Shown here one piece after another: positions 54,401 through 62,453 of a stretch of 64,000 nucleotides of DNA. The stretch covers positions 211,922-275,921 of the forward strand of contig NZ_FTMS01000002.1 of the NCBI RefSeq assembly GCF_900156105.1. The letters are read 5' to 3'. Source of the stretch: Alkalispirochaeta americana (GTDB lineage Bacteria; Spirochaetota; Spirochaetia; DSM-27196; Alkalispirochaetaceae). Below the pieces are notes generated by a model. It worked only from the letters and a program-made list of their open reading frames with translations. It was not told the origin of the DNA and did not search any database. Every line of letters starts with the position of its first letter. Position 1 is the stretch's first letter. Both the position numbers and the translations under genes were made by a program.

Positions 54401-55247
54401 ACCGGAAGTGGCAGCTCAGGCCCTGGCCCAGGAAGAACCTCACCTGGCCTCGCCCCGCAACGCTCCCGTTGCAGCTCCCGGCACCCCAGCCTTCCATGCT
54501 TTTCCCGCAGGAGCCCGGGCCGGAACCCTCCTCCATGAGGCTCTGGAAGAGGCAGGAAAGGCCGGATTCTCCCGATGTCGGGACGAGCTCCCCCAGGAAC
54601 TGCTTGAAACCCTGCAGGAAAAATGTCTCCTCCGGGGGTGGGAAGAGTGGACTCCCGCCTTGACTGACTGGACCCGAAAGATCGTTACCGTGACTCTTCC
54701 CCTGCCCGGAAATCCCTCCCTGGCCGACATCACCGTGTATCAGGCAGAACTGGAGTTTCTCTTCCCGGCACGGCGCCTCACCACGGAACAGCTGGACCGG
54801 GAGATCCAGCGGCGCTTCCTGCCAGACCGGGAACGTCCTCCTCTGGCACCGCGCCTGCTCTCGGGAATGATGAAGGGCTTTATTGACCTGATCTTTTTCC
54901 ACCAGGGCAAGTACTACCTGGCCGACTGGAAATCGAACCGCCTGGGAGAAGCGAACCGTGATTATTCCCGGGATGCCCTGGAGGAAGAACTCTGCACAAA
55001 ACGCTACGACGTGCAGATGGCTCTCTATAATCTGGCACTTCACCGCCATCTGAAACAACGGCTGCCCGGCTACCGTTGCGAGGACCACCTGGGTGGCGCG
55101 ATCTACCTCTTTTTGCGGGGCCTTGAGGGAGAACCCCGGGGCGCTCTCTTCTATCCCCCCGATCTGGCTCTCCTGAAAGAACTGGACCAACTCTTTCAGG
55201 GCCAACAGAAGGAAATACCCAGGGAAGGACACCCTATTGATGCGTAA
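51456..55247 (+). CDS. recB: RecBCD helicase-nuclease subunit RecB
   Basis: 1263 residues starting MKPEQLNPMTFPLKGSRL, whose ATG overlaps the recC TGA; a longer frame from 51309 lies inside recC. Helicase motifs: LIEAGAGTGKTYTIAQLY, VTFTEAATMELRDRI, VALVDEFQDTDQAQY, GDPKQAIYRFRGADIF, and EEMRLLYVTLTRSRI. The C-terminal nuclease shows MMKGFIDLIFF and YYLADWKSN. RecB loads on double-strand ends, unwinds 3'-5' and degrades DNA until Chi. Full length and intact motifs suggest an active enzyme. Confidence 0.94.
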   Translation: MKPEQLNPMTFPLKGSRLIEAGAGTGKTYTIAQLYTRLILGHGTGKTSFGRPLAPSEILVVTFTEAATMELRDRIRSRLVEAGQVFRRPHRESSLPQDPLLKELRDSIPPEEHPWAARLLEKAAEEMDQAAIFTIHSWCQRTLKENAFESGLSFHQEITPDPTDLWSQAVRDYWRATFYGLTTEEAAALEGIFLTPDALEDAMAPLKGIVSPTICFEGSPLGTPRHPRETLQSILETRRLHRQAGEDLQQYWRGQEEEILEDLRNIQEGLNQRNFKEARTPEEFQEALDECIRWAREGQPEDPPPFMKKLAPEKIKLKKGWSIPESSPLLTLGKALEELDQRNHQHFHHEAANLTVHALEETRRRYRRMKEQRSLLDFEDMVLHLARALDREREGSDRLATRIATQFPVALVDEFQDTDQAQYQIFDRIYRVAENCPDRGLFLIGDPKQAIYRFRGADIFTYLVARRATAGRHYALTTNYRSRKSMVQAVNRVFTTADTHRQGAFLFGSGDEGEIPFLPASARPDRSAEEEPIFLIDGTPVPALTIWTFKVGPDNSIMGTEAFRSTAARIGAEQIFRWLSQDDQGHPRGIIRENSLERPVRPSDLAVLVRSAKEALAIQEELRHRGISSVYLSERSSLFQTHEAEDLLIWLRALASPGEETRIREALATSSMAIPLEELERSAREDLLRQNDTDRFIACGELWQQEGILPAIRRLLQEYGVAARHRDSPGGERVITNLLHGAEWLHQMSATVHTRQELIRLLAQRIQNPGNEQVLRLESDQECLRIVTIFKAKGLEYNLVIAPFLSLPHTPGPRRKHLLTPLVWHDENHTALVELSGDYPKAQEAHAREVLSEEMRLLYVTLTRSRIAAFTALAPVSSGNRKSPANHATGAGYLISGEDEPENAQAMMEGITSLAKSPGEIELVVLPPEADPPEEESRLHLPARGEGPAREPRRAHRKAGTPWWIASYSALHITSAEDLPREPEVAAQALAQEEPHLASPRNAPVAAPGTPAFHAFPAGARAGTLLHEALEEAGKAGFSRCRDELPQELLETLQEKCLLRGWEEWTPALTDWTRKIVTVTLPLPGNPSLADITVYQAELEFLFPARRLTTEQLDREIQRRFLPDRERPPLAPRLLSGMMKGFIDLIFFHQGKYYLADWKSNRLGEANRDYSRDALEEELCTKRYDVQMALYNLALHRHLKQRLPGYRCEDHLGGAIYLFLRGLEGEPRGALFYPPDLALLKELDQLFQGQQKEIPREGHPIDA

Positions 55248-57123
55248 AAATGACCTCCTCCACGCCCTGGATCGCTGGGCGGCAGCTGGAATGATCCGAG
55301 ACATAGACCGCAGTTTTGTGCAGTTTCTCCGGGATGAAGCTCCTGAGGCAGACCCCCTGGTTCTCCTGGGGGCGCTCCTGGTGAGTTGCTCCAGCGGAGC
55401 AGGCCACAGCTGCCTTGATCTGAAAGAAGCCGCTGCAGCGCCGGAACAGGCCCTGTTTTCCCGGGACGAATCGTCCCGGGAGGAACCGATTCCCCTTCTC
55501 TTGCCCGGGACGATCGACCTGGACGAATGGGTCCGGGCACTTCGGGAGAGCCCCCTCACCGACCCCGAGAGCACATCTCCCCTGGTATTTCTGGAAAGCC
55601 CCTCGCCCCGGCTGGCGCTCCGCCGGTTTTACCGGCAGGAACAGGCGATTCTCCGGGGAATCGCCCAACGGGCCGAGCCCCTTTCCCTGGACCCTGCCCG
55701 GATACGCCCCCGCCTGGAAGGCCTCTTTCAGGAAGATGACACGCACTGGCCCCGAATTGCCGCTGCCGTGGCAGCACGAAACCGCTTTTCCGTAATAACC
55801 GGCGGTCCGGGAACGGGAAAAACCACCACGGTCCTCTCGGTTCTGGCCCTGCTTCACGCTCTGGAAGGACCTCTGCGGATACGCCTGGCGGCCCCCACGG
55901 GCAAAGCCGCAGTGCGGCTCCAGGAATCGATCCACTCCCGTCTCGAAGATCTGGACGAGGACGTCCGGGAGACCATTCCCCGGAATGTTACCACCCTTCA
56001 CCGGCTTCTTGGGATGGGACGAAGGGGGCAGCCTGCCTACGGCCCGATTCTTCCCCTGCCGGCAGACCTGGTCGTCGTGGATGAGGCCTCCATGGTCGAC
56101 GTGGCTCTCATGGCAGCCCTCTTTGAAGCGCTACGCCCCGAGACACGGCTGATTCTGCTGGGAGACAAGGACCAGCTTGCCTCGGTTGAGGCAGGCTCGG
56201 TCCTGGCCGACCTCTGCTCCCGGGCCGAAGACGGATACTACACCCCGGAGACAGCCCGATGGATTCAGGAGAGCACCGGCGTTACCCTGCCCGAAGCACT
56301 GCAGAGCACCGAGGGATCGCCCCTGGATCAGCAGATCACCATGCTGCGAAAAAGCTTTCGTTTCTCATCAACGGGAGGAATCGGCCTCTACGCCACCTCG
56401 GTCAGGGGAGGAAGACTCCCGCAAAACCATCAGGAAGATCAGACGGTCCATCGGATTGTTCCCCGAACCAACCGCGACGAGGAGTTTCGGAGGATATGCC
56501 GAACGTCAGGAGCCTACCTGCTCAGGATGAACGAAAGCCGCCCTCCCCAGGATGCACCGCTTGAGGCCTGGGAGCGCTGGGCTTTGACAGTTCTGGAAGA
56601 ACGAGGAAGATTCCAGATTCTCTGTGCCCTCCGACAGGGCCCCTGGGGAGTCGAACAGATTAACCAACGGGTCCGGGAAGAACTGGTCCTGGAAGGGTTG
56701 ATCCCGGCAGAGCAGACCTGGTACCCGGGCCAGCCCCTGATGATCACACGCAACGATTACCGCCTGCAGCTCATGAACGGGGACATCGGTCTGGTCCTGG
56801 ACCTTCCCGGAGCCCTCCGGGCGGCCTTCCCCGGTGACGAACCAGGAACACTTCGGTGGGTTCTCCCTGCGCGACTCCAGGAAACAGAAACAGCCTTCGC
56901 CATGACGGTGCACAAATCCCAGGGATCCGAATTTGACCATACAGTACTGGTCCTGCCCGACACCCCGGCGGAGATACTCACCCGGGAACTGATCTACACC
57001 GGGATTACCAGAGCAAAGACGTTCCTGAGCCTGGTGGAACCAAACCCCGAAACCCTGACCCTGGCGGTGAAGCGCCGCGTGCTCCGCCAGGGAGGATTGG
57101 CTGCCCTCTTACACCAGAGTTAG
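55240..57123 (+). CDS. recD: RecBCD helicase subunit RecD
   Basis: 627 residues from the ATG at 55240, overlapping the recB stop by 8 bp. The helicase core shows ITGGPGTGKTTTVLSVLALL, RLAAPTGKAAVRLQESI, LVVVDEASMVDVALMAAL, LGDKDQLASVEAG, PLMITRNDYRLQLMNGD and FAMTVHKSQGSEFDH. The N-terminal domain (about 1-150) is the RecB-contacting part. It unwinds 5'-3' within RecBCD. The gene overlaps the convergent unknown gene by 15 bp. Confidence 0.94.
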   Translation: MRKNDLLHALDRWAAAGMIRDIDRSFVQFLRDEAPEADPLVLLGALLVSCSSGAGHSCLDLKEAAAAPEQALFSRDESSREEPIPLLLPGTIDLDEWVRALRESPLTDPESTSPLVFLESPSPRLALRRFYRQEQAILRGIAQRAEPLSLDPARIRPRLEGLFQEDDTHWPRIAAAVAARNRFSVITGGPGTGKTTTVLSVLALLHALEGPLRIRLAAPTGKAAVRLQESIHSRLEDLDEDVRETIPRNVTTLHRLLGMGRRGQPAYGPILPLPADLVVVDEASMVDVALMAALFEALRPETRLILLGDKDQLASVEAGSVLADLCSRAEDGYYTPETARWIQESTGVTLPEALQSTEGSPLDQQITMLRKSFRFSSTGGIGLYATSVRGGRLPQNHQEDQTVHRIVPRTNRDEEFRRICRTSGAYLLRMNESRPPQDAPLEAWERWALTVLEERGRFQILCALRQGPWGVEQINQRVREELVLEGLIPAEQTWYPGQPLMITRNDYRLQLMNGDIGLVLDLPGALRAAFPGDEPGTLRWVLPARLQETETAFAMTVHKSQGSEFDHTVLVLPDTPAEILTRELIYTGITRAKTFLSLVEPNPETLTLAVKRRVLRQGGLAALLHQS

Positions 57124-58308
57124 CGCCTGCTCATAAGCCCGGGAAAAATCAAGCCCCGTCTCGACCTCGGGGTTCACCAGCTGAAACCCCGCGTAGGTCC
57201 AGGCCAGAAGCTCCTGGCCTGTAAACTCCGTACCGGGAATCGCCGGAAGGGTATAGCGACGGGACGTATCCCGGGGATTGAAACCGGCGGACCCGATCTC
57301 GGCCATCTCCAGAGTGATCCGCTTGATTTGATCCTGGGAGAGCGCCTTGAAATACCGCAACGCCGATGCAAGAGCCTCCACCAGAAGCGCGTCGTCCTCC
57401 TGCCCGTCTTGAAGAGAATCTTCCTGTGGCGGGAGTTCCCCCACGATCACGGGGGGGTATCCTGGAATAAAACCCGCCCCCTGGGGAGGCGCCGGATCGG
57501 GGGCTGTCTCGAAGAAGGCCTCCAGGCGAAGCGTTGCTGCCCAGGAATGAACCAACTCCCATTCCACACCGGCAGGCCCCTCTACCCGATCACGCAGATC
57601 CTGAAGGAGCTCTTGAGCCTGAGCCTTCCGGGGGCGGGAGGCACCGAAATCGGCCACATGATCGAAAGATTTCTGATCGGCCCCACGCTCCCGAGCCCGG
57701 TCGCGCAAAGCCAGAGCCATGACCAGAGCCAGCACAGCCGTGGCCTGGGAAACAAAGGGCGGAACGTTTTTGTCTTCCAGCAGAGCACGGACAAAAGGCA
57801 CGCTCTGGCGCACGAGACCATCCATCCCCTGAAGCTGCAACTCCTCAAACTCGGGGAATCGCCGGGCCAGGGAGAACTCTACCAGAAGGTGCAGGGGCGT
57901 ACCCAGGAGATTGTTCACCAGACCGTTAAACCAGCCTTCCACGATGGGAGCGATCCGGGCATCGGGTATGCCGGCCTGACGCATGGAGGATATCTTGGCG
58001 GAACAGGAATCCTGAAACCGGTTGTAAAAACGCTGATCGCGACGCAAAATCTGCTGGACCCCTGCTCTGCGAGCATGAAGGACCCGTTCGAAAGTCCCCA
58101 ACTGAGTTACAATACCATGAAGAGCCGCACCATCCCGGGCGGCATGATAGATCACAGGAGGCCGTCCCGCCGCTGTATGAAGCACAGCCGGAAGGGGGAG
58201 ATTCTCTTTATGGGTGATGACGATCGTTTGCTGAGCCTCCCGGGCAAGTTCATTTGCAAAGGGGAGAACCAGCGACTCAAAGGACGAATCAAATTCAGCT
58301 TCTGTCAT
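57109..58308 (-). CDS. Protein of unknown function between recD and the integron
   Basis: A 399-residue protein with no signal peptide. It is mostly helical and Ala/Leu/Arg-rich (QQILRRDQRFYNRFQDSCSA, VSQATAVLALVMALALRDRA, SQDQIKRITLEMAEIGSAGF). A Pro-rich linker occurs near residues 275-310 (APPQGAGFIPGYPP). The C-terminus DTSRRYTLPAIPGTEFTGQE looks like a distinct domain. I do not recognise it. Base composition matches the chromosome, so it is probably a resident gene rather than part of the integron. Confidence 0.7.
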   Translation of the reverse strand: MTEAEFDSSFESLVLPFANELAREAQQTIVITHKENLPLPAVLHTAAGRPPVIYHAARDGAALHGIVTQLGTFERVLHARRAGVQQILRRDQRFYNRFQDSCSAKISSMRQAGIPDARIAPIVEGWFNGLVNNLLGTPLHLLVEFSLARRFPEFEELQLQGMDGLVRQSVPFVRALLEDKNVPPFVSQATAVLALVMALALRDRARERGADQKSFDHVADFGASRPRKAQAQELLQDLRDRVEGPAGVEWELVHSWAATLRLEAFFETAPDPAPPQGAGFIPGYPPVIVGELPPQEDSLQDGQEDDALLVEALASALRYFKALSQDQIKRITLEMAEIGSAGFNPRDTSRRYTLPAIPGTEFTGQELLAWTYAGFQLVNPEVETGLDFSRAYEQALTLV

Positions 58309-58413
58309 AGCGGTTTCCGATTGTATCAGAGATCCTCACAAAGTTCCAATATTCTTTTTTTCTCTTTCTCTGCAATTTTTCTTCTATATTTGAAAGATTC
58401 AAGATAAAAGGAG

Positions 58414-58442
58414 TTGCAGGATTGCTGTGACAGCACTATTAT
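58414..58442 (+). promoter_or_regulatory. Candidate intI promoter with an internal dyad
   Basis: TTGCAG (58414-58419), a 17-bp spacer and TATTAT (58437-58442), about 33 bases before the intI ATG. The spacer contains the dyad GCTGT-G-ACAGC (58424-58434), a plausible operator for a repressor. Whether it is an SOS-type site is not known. Confidence 0.45.
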
Positions 58443-58474
58443 TTTCCTGATGGAATTTTCGAGGGTTACCAACC

Positions 58475-59708
58475 ATGGGTGTTGAAATCCGAGTTCTCCC
58501 CCAGGGCACCCTGGCTGTAACCGTTCCCTACGATCGGCGCATAATAACCGCTCTTCGCCGGGTTCCCGGGCGGCGGTGGATACAGGAAGATCGAATCTGG
58601 CTTGTACCCGGAACACAGCGCCACAGCGCTCATCTTCTGGAAGAGCTCTGGGCTACGGGGCTCTTCAGAGCACCGGAATCTCCTGAATATCCCCACGGAA
58701 AAACGCACCGACCCGGCCCCTCCCCAGGCAGCTCCGGACAGGAAAACGACAAAGAGCTCCTGTGCCAATGCAGGGACGCAATCCAGGCCCGCCACTACAG
58801 CCCCAGAACAGAAGAATCGTACCTGCAATGGGTCCAACGGTTTCTTGCATTCCGCGACAAATCCCCCCCTGGACAAAGCAGGCCCCTCGGAGGTGAATGC
58901 CTTTCTCACCCACCTGGCTGTTCAGAAAAAGGTAAGCGCCTCTACCCAAAACCAGGCTCTGTCGGCCCTGCTCTTCTTCTTTCGCCACGTTCTTGAGCGG
59001 GAGATTGGTGATCTGGGCTCGGTCGTCCGCGCCCAAAAACCACAGCGCCTCCCCATTGTCATGAGCAAAAGCGAAGTCAAGACAGTATTGGCGATGCTCT
59101 CGGGAGATATGTGGCTTCTGGCAGCCCTCATGTACGGAACGGGGCTCCGTCTGGCAGAATCGATCGGTCTGCGGGTCCAGGATATCGATATGGCCCGCCG
59201 GGAGATCCTGGTCCGCAACGGCAAGGGAGCGAAGGACCGTGTAACGATGTTGCCGGAATCTCTGATATCACCACTGAACAAACAAATCGCCCGGGTTGAA
59301 ACCCTGCACAACCAGGACCTTGCCGATGGTTGGGGGCGTGTTGCCCTGCCCGAGGCCCTGAAGCGAAAATATCCCAGGGCGGACCAGGAGATTTACTGGC
59401 AATGGGTATTTCCCCAGCGAAGACGATGGCGCAATAGTGCTACAGGCGAAGAAGGACGCCATCATCTGGATCCATCGCTTGTTCAACGAGCAGTAAAGCA
59501 GGCGGTCATTGCCTCGGGGCTCAAAAAACGCATTTCCTGCCACACCTTTCGCCACTCCTTTGCGACTCATCTTCTTGAGAACGGCTACGATATAAGAACG
59601 GTACAGGAGCTTCTGGGGCACAGTGATGTAAAGACAACGATGATCTACACCCACGTGCTCAACAAGGGCCCCTCGGGAGTCCGAAGCCCCTTTGATGGGC
59701 TGGATTAG
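58475..59708 (+). pseudogene. intI: Integron integrase, frameshifted in a C7 tract
   Basis: A tyrosine recombinase of the IntI family split between two frames. The first frame (58475 on) encodes an N-terminal extension and [26 protein letters not shown]. The second frame resumes at [19 protein letters not shown] and continues to 59708 with the catalytic RHRHY set: GTGLRLAES (Arg), [14 protein letters not shown] (His, Arg), [15 protein letters not shown] (His, Tyr). The IntI-specific insertion ([20 protein letters not shown]) is present. The break is a run of seven C at 58863-58869; with six C the frames join as FRDKSPLDKAG. It may be a pseudogene, a slippage switch or a base-calling error. 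The extension (about 60 residues, [20 protein letters not shown]) resembles a HARP-like domain. Confidence 0.88.
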
Positions 59709-59883
59709 GAGGCTAAGGTGCTTACAAGTATCCGTATAACATCCCGGGGATCGTGGGAGACCATTCCTAATCCCTGGTTAGGGGGGGAGTTGGCCTGCAA
59801 CCTGTTGAAAAAGGATTCTGCATACGCGGATAGTTTTGCAGTGTTCCAATCATTATCCTGGACCAGTCCAGTTATTGTTAGGA
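59709..59883 (+). other. attI: attI region of the integron
   Basis: The stretch between the intI stop and the first cassette. It ends in GTTAGGA (59877-59883), where the first cassette joins. A second core-like GTTAGGG occurs at 59778. Unlike attC sites, it has no long inverted repeat. Its exact left border cannot be fixed by eye. Confidence 0.65.
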
Positions 59884-60289
59884 CGCCTGGGGCATCCTGG
59901 GCTCCCGAGGACGGCACTCGTTATTCGGAAAGCTGTATCATCCAGGGATTGAAACCGCCTGTTCAAGGGCGATCGGTGAAGGCAATCTGGTCAGCGAAAA
60001 AGTCTTTTCTGCTGGAAAAATCGATATATTCGGCGGATAATGGACCCGGATCATTTTTACTGGATCTGGAAAAGAGGATTTCTTTTCAGAAATGCAGAAC
60101 CAGAAAGGACCAAGGCGGTGCCTGATTTCCCCTGGTGTTCGTTGGATGCTATCGGGGGTCACGGGCGTTCTAACAACAGCTTCAACCGGACAATGCCTTC
60201 TGTCACGGTTTGTGCACCTCGCTTCGCTCGCTTGCGCACAAACCGCGCCACCCCGCTCCGCTGGTCAGGCATTGCCGGTTAAGCCAGCG
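59878..60289 (+). mobile_element. Cassette 1, 412 bp, non-coding-looking, first copy
   Basis: It contains no convincing plus-strand gene. An 80-residue plus-strand open frame from 60040 runs into the attC, and a 74-residue minus-strand frame exists (59938-60162), but both lack ribosome sites. The same cassette recurs at 62448-62859 with only a few substitutions, and a diverged relative begins at 63865. The minus frame is broken here relative to copy 2, which argues against that protein. Confidence 0.82.
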
Positions 60290-60295
60290 TTATAA
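60168..60295 (+). other. attC: attC site of cassette 1
   Basis: A site of about 128 bp from TTCTAAC to GTTATAA. Outer arms AACAGCTTCAACCGG and CCGGTTAAGCCAGCGTT pair imperfectly, an inner GGTTTGTGC pairs with GCACAAACC, and CAATGCC pairs with GGCATTG. The size and nested structure resemble the long attC class. Confidence 0.85.
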
Positions 60296-60718
60296 ACGCT
60301 GGGGTATCATTCTGGACGGCACCAGAAGCTGCATGTTTGAGAATGGTTTTTAAAGAGGATTCTTCTAGTTGTTTAAGAGCTGGCTCTTCTCCCCTGCAAG
60401 CGGGGGCGATCAGCAGCGCGAGAAGTACAATCTGTGGCATTGCTGCTGATCGCTCGGGTCTGAAATCTTACTCTCGCATCAATCATGCAGATTAACGAAG
60501 ACAGCCTGGCAATAGCCACGGATTGGACGAATACTTATTCAGAGGTTCATGAATAATTAGGGGTCGGGATTATTCACGGCCTTTCGAGAAGAGCGGGAGT
60601 TTGGGTTTCGGTTTATAACATAAACATGAACCTGACTCGCCTACTGTCATGGTTTTTGCTGTTCCGGCTTCGCCGGGCAAAAACCACGCCAGCTTACGTC
60701 TCGCAGGTTATGCAAACG
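60290..60718 (+). mobile_element. Cassette 2, 429 bp, hairpin-rich, first tandem copy
   Basis: Apparently identical to the next 429 bp. It has several hairpins in a row: AAGAGC/GCTCTT, CCCC/GGGG with a 7-base loop, and the perfect 11-bp arms CGATCAGCAGC (60407-60417) and GCTGCTGATCG (60442-60452). The only plus-strand frame is about 50 residues (60343-60495) and has no ribosome site. A structured RNA or regulatory cassette fits better than a protein gene (inference). Confidence 0.8.
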
Positions 60719-60724
60719 TTATAA
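60614..60724 (+). other. attC: attC site of cassette 2
   Basis: About 111 bp from TATAAC to GTTATAA, with outer arms ATGAACCTG and CAGGTTATGCAAAC and an inner perfect pair GGTTTTTGC/GCAAAAACC. The R' box is the junction with the tandem copy. Confidence 0.82.
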
Positions 60725-61147
60725 ACGCTGGGGTATCATTCTGGACGGCACCAGAAGCTGCATGTTTGAGAATGGTTTTTAAAGAGGATTCTTCTAGTTG
60801 TTTAAGAGCTGGCTCTTCTCCCCTGCAAGCGGGGGCGATCAGCAGCGCGAGAAGTACAATCTGTGGCATTGCTGCTGATCGCTCGGGTCTGAAATCTTAC
60901 TCTCGCATCAATCATGCAGATTAACGAAGACAGCCTGGCAATAGCCACGGATTGGACGAATACTTATTCAGAGGTTCATGAATAATTAGGGGTCGGGATT
61001 ATTCACGGCCTTTCGAGAAGAGCGGGAGTTTGGGTTTCGGTTTATAACATAAACATGAACCTGACTCGCCTACTGTCATGGTTTTTGCTGTTCCGGCTTC
61101 GCCGGGCAAAAACCACGCCAGCTTACGTCTCGCAGGTTATGCAAACG
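60719..61147 (+). mobile_element. Cassette 3, exact-looking tandem duplicate of cassette 2
   Basis: By eye no base differs from 60290-60718 at an offset of 429. The duplicate carries the same hairpins (arms at 60836-60846 and 60871-60881). An open frame at 60649-60924 spans the junction and is an artefact of duplication. Confidence 0.85.
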
Positions 61148-61153
61148 TTAGAT
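61043..61153 (+). other. attC: attC site of cassette 3
   Basis: Same structure as the site at 60614, but the R' box is GTTAGAT because the PIN cassette follows. Confidence 0.82.
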
Positions 61154-62447
61154 TTGTCCACATATCGGAGATTTTATGAAAGAACTGTTTAAGTGGTATT
61201 TCCCTCTAAGCGATGACGATATTAGAAAAATATGGGAAGAGGGAATTCTAACAGTTGATACGAACGTGCTTTTAGATCTTTATAGGTACCACGAAGACAC
61301 TAGGGAAACATTGCTTGCTGCGATTAATTCCTTTGACGGTAGAGCTTGGATTCCCCATCAGGTCGCGGAAGAGTTTTTCAGAAATAGGAATAGCGTCATA
61401 CTCTCATCAAATAGCGCATTTAACGATGCAGAGAAAAATATTTCTGAAGTCCAAAAATCTATCGAAGAGCCTCTTAAAAAAATTAAAAGTAACCGAATAA
61501 TACCGGATGAGTTAGAAGAGCGGCTTGAACAGGCTATAAAATCTGCGACAGAAAGTGCAATAAAAGAAGTCCAAGAAATAAGAGACAAATATCCTGATTA
61601 CAGAGTTAATGACCCGATATTAGACAATATTTGCAATTTGTTTGATGAAAAGGTCGGCTCATCATTTTCGAAAGATAAGCTTCCTGAAGTCCTGAAGGAG
61701 GCTAAGCGAAGGAAAGATAGCAAAATACCACCCGGCTACAAAGATTCATCCAAAGACGGGGTTAAGCCTTATGGCGATTATATAATATGGCGCCAAGTAA
61801 TGGATCACATAAAGGAGGCCAATAAGCCACTTATATTTGTAACCTCTGAGCAAAAAGAGGATTGGTGGGAAAAATCATCAGGTAAAACAATTGGCCCGCT
61901 ATATGAGTTATTGAAGGAGTTTTTCGAAGAGACAGGGCAGCGATTCTTGCTTTATCGAACTGATAGATTTTTAGAATATTCAGGTGAAACCTCTGGTGAG
62001 GCGGCCAATGTTGAGGCAGTTGAAGAAATTCGAGAATTTGTGCGGCAGAGATCAAGAAAAACGCCTTTAGTAAGCCAAATAGATCAGGATGATGAAATAA
62101 GTGACGCAGATATGGCCACAGGAACATTGAACGTAACACTCAGTGAGCCAGCATATAAATTTACCTGTAGCGGTCGGTTTGAGCCGGAAATGAACGGGGT
62201 GCCAATTCTTGAAGCAAGGCTAGTCAACTCTCCTACTGGTACTCCGAATAACTTTGTACGATGTGGTACCGGCACGAAATTCGATTTTAATATCCATATG
62301 AAGTCCACGGATTATGGAGAGAGACTGCCAGCGGGACAATACGAATTTGAATATGAAGCTATCGTGGATGGATCAAGCGATTAAATCTAACAAGCGGCTG
62401 CTAGGGACTGCATTACGCTCCGCTCCATGCAGCCCTAGAGCCGGGCG
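61148..62447 (+). mobile_element. Cassette 4, PIN-like nuclease cassette (1300 bp)
   Basis: Bounded by R' boxes at 61147 and 62447. The single gene starts 28 bp in and ends 63 bp before the cassette end, the usual compact cassette design. It is visibly AT-rich compared with the chromosome. Confidence 0.88.
61176..62384 (+). CDS. PIN-like domain protein (DUF4935 type), cassette-borne
   Basis: A 402-residue protein with GGAG before the ATG. The N-terminal PIN-like nuclease domain shows acidic residues in GILTVDTNVLLDLYRYHED (Asp28), VAEEFFRNRNSV, GDYIIWRQVMDHI and PLIFVTSEQKEDWW. A Lys/Glu-rich helical insert lies at about 85-160. From about residue 310 a separate beta-rich C-terminal domain follows (GTLNVTLSEPAYKFTCSGRF). 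PIN domains are metal-dependent ribonucleases of toxins and defence systems. No antitoxin gene is visible in the same cassette, so a stand-alone defence or stress effector is a reasonable guess. Confidence 0.82.
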   Translation: MKELFKWYFPLSDDDIRKIWEEGILTVDTNVLLDLYRYHEDTRETLLAAINSFDGRAWIPHQVAEEFFRNRNSVILSSNSAFNDAEKNISEVQKSIEEPLKKIKSNRIIPDELEERLEQAIKSATESAIKEVQEIRDKYPDYRVNDPILDNICNLFDEKVGSSFSKDKLPEVLKEAKRRKDSKIPPGYKDSSKDGVKPYGDYIIWRQVMDHIKEANKPLIFVTSEQKEDWWEKSSGKTIGPLYELLKEFFEETGQRFLLYRTDRFLEYSGETSGEAANVEAVEEIREFVRQRSRKTPLVSQIDQDDEISDADMATGTLNVTLSEPAYKFTCSGRFEPEMNGVPILEARLVNSPTGTPNNFVRCGTGTKFDFNIHMKSTDYGERLPAGQYEFEYEAIVDGSSD

Positions 62448-62453
62448 TTAGGA
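62386..62453 (+). other. attC: attC site of the PIN cassette
   Basis: A short site of about 68 bp. TCTAACAAGCGGCTGCTAG pairs with CTAGAGCCGGGCGTTAG, and inner CTGCAT pairs with ATGCAG. The R' box is GTTAGGA. Confidence 0.9.

Noticed and set aside
60649..60924. 91-residue frame across cassettes 2 and 3
   Set aside because: It spans an attC and a cassette junction created by the duplication.
60290..61147. Possible CRISPR or satellite array
   Set aside because: There are only two long identical units, with attC-type ends and no short spaced repeats, so they are duplicated cassettes.
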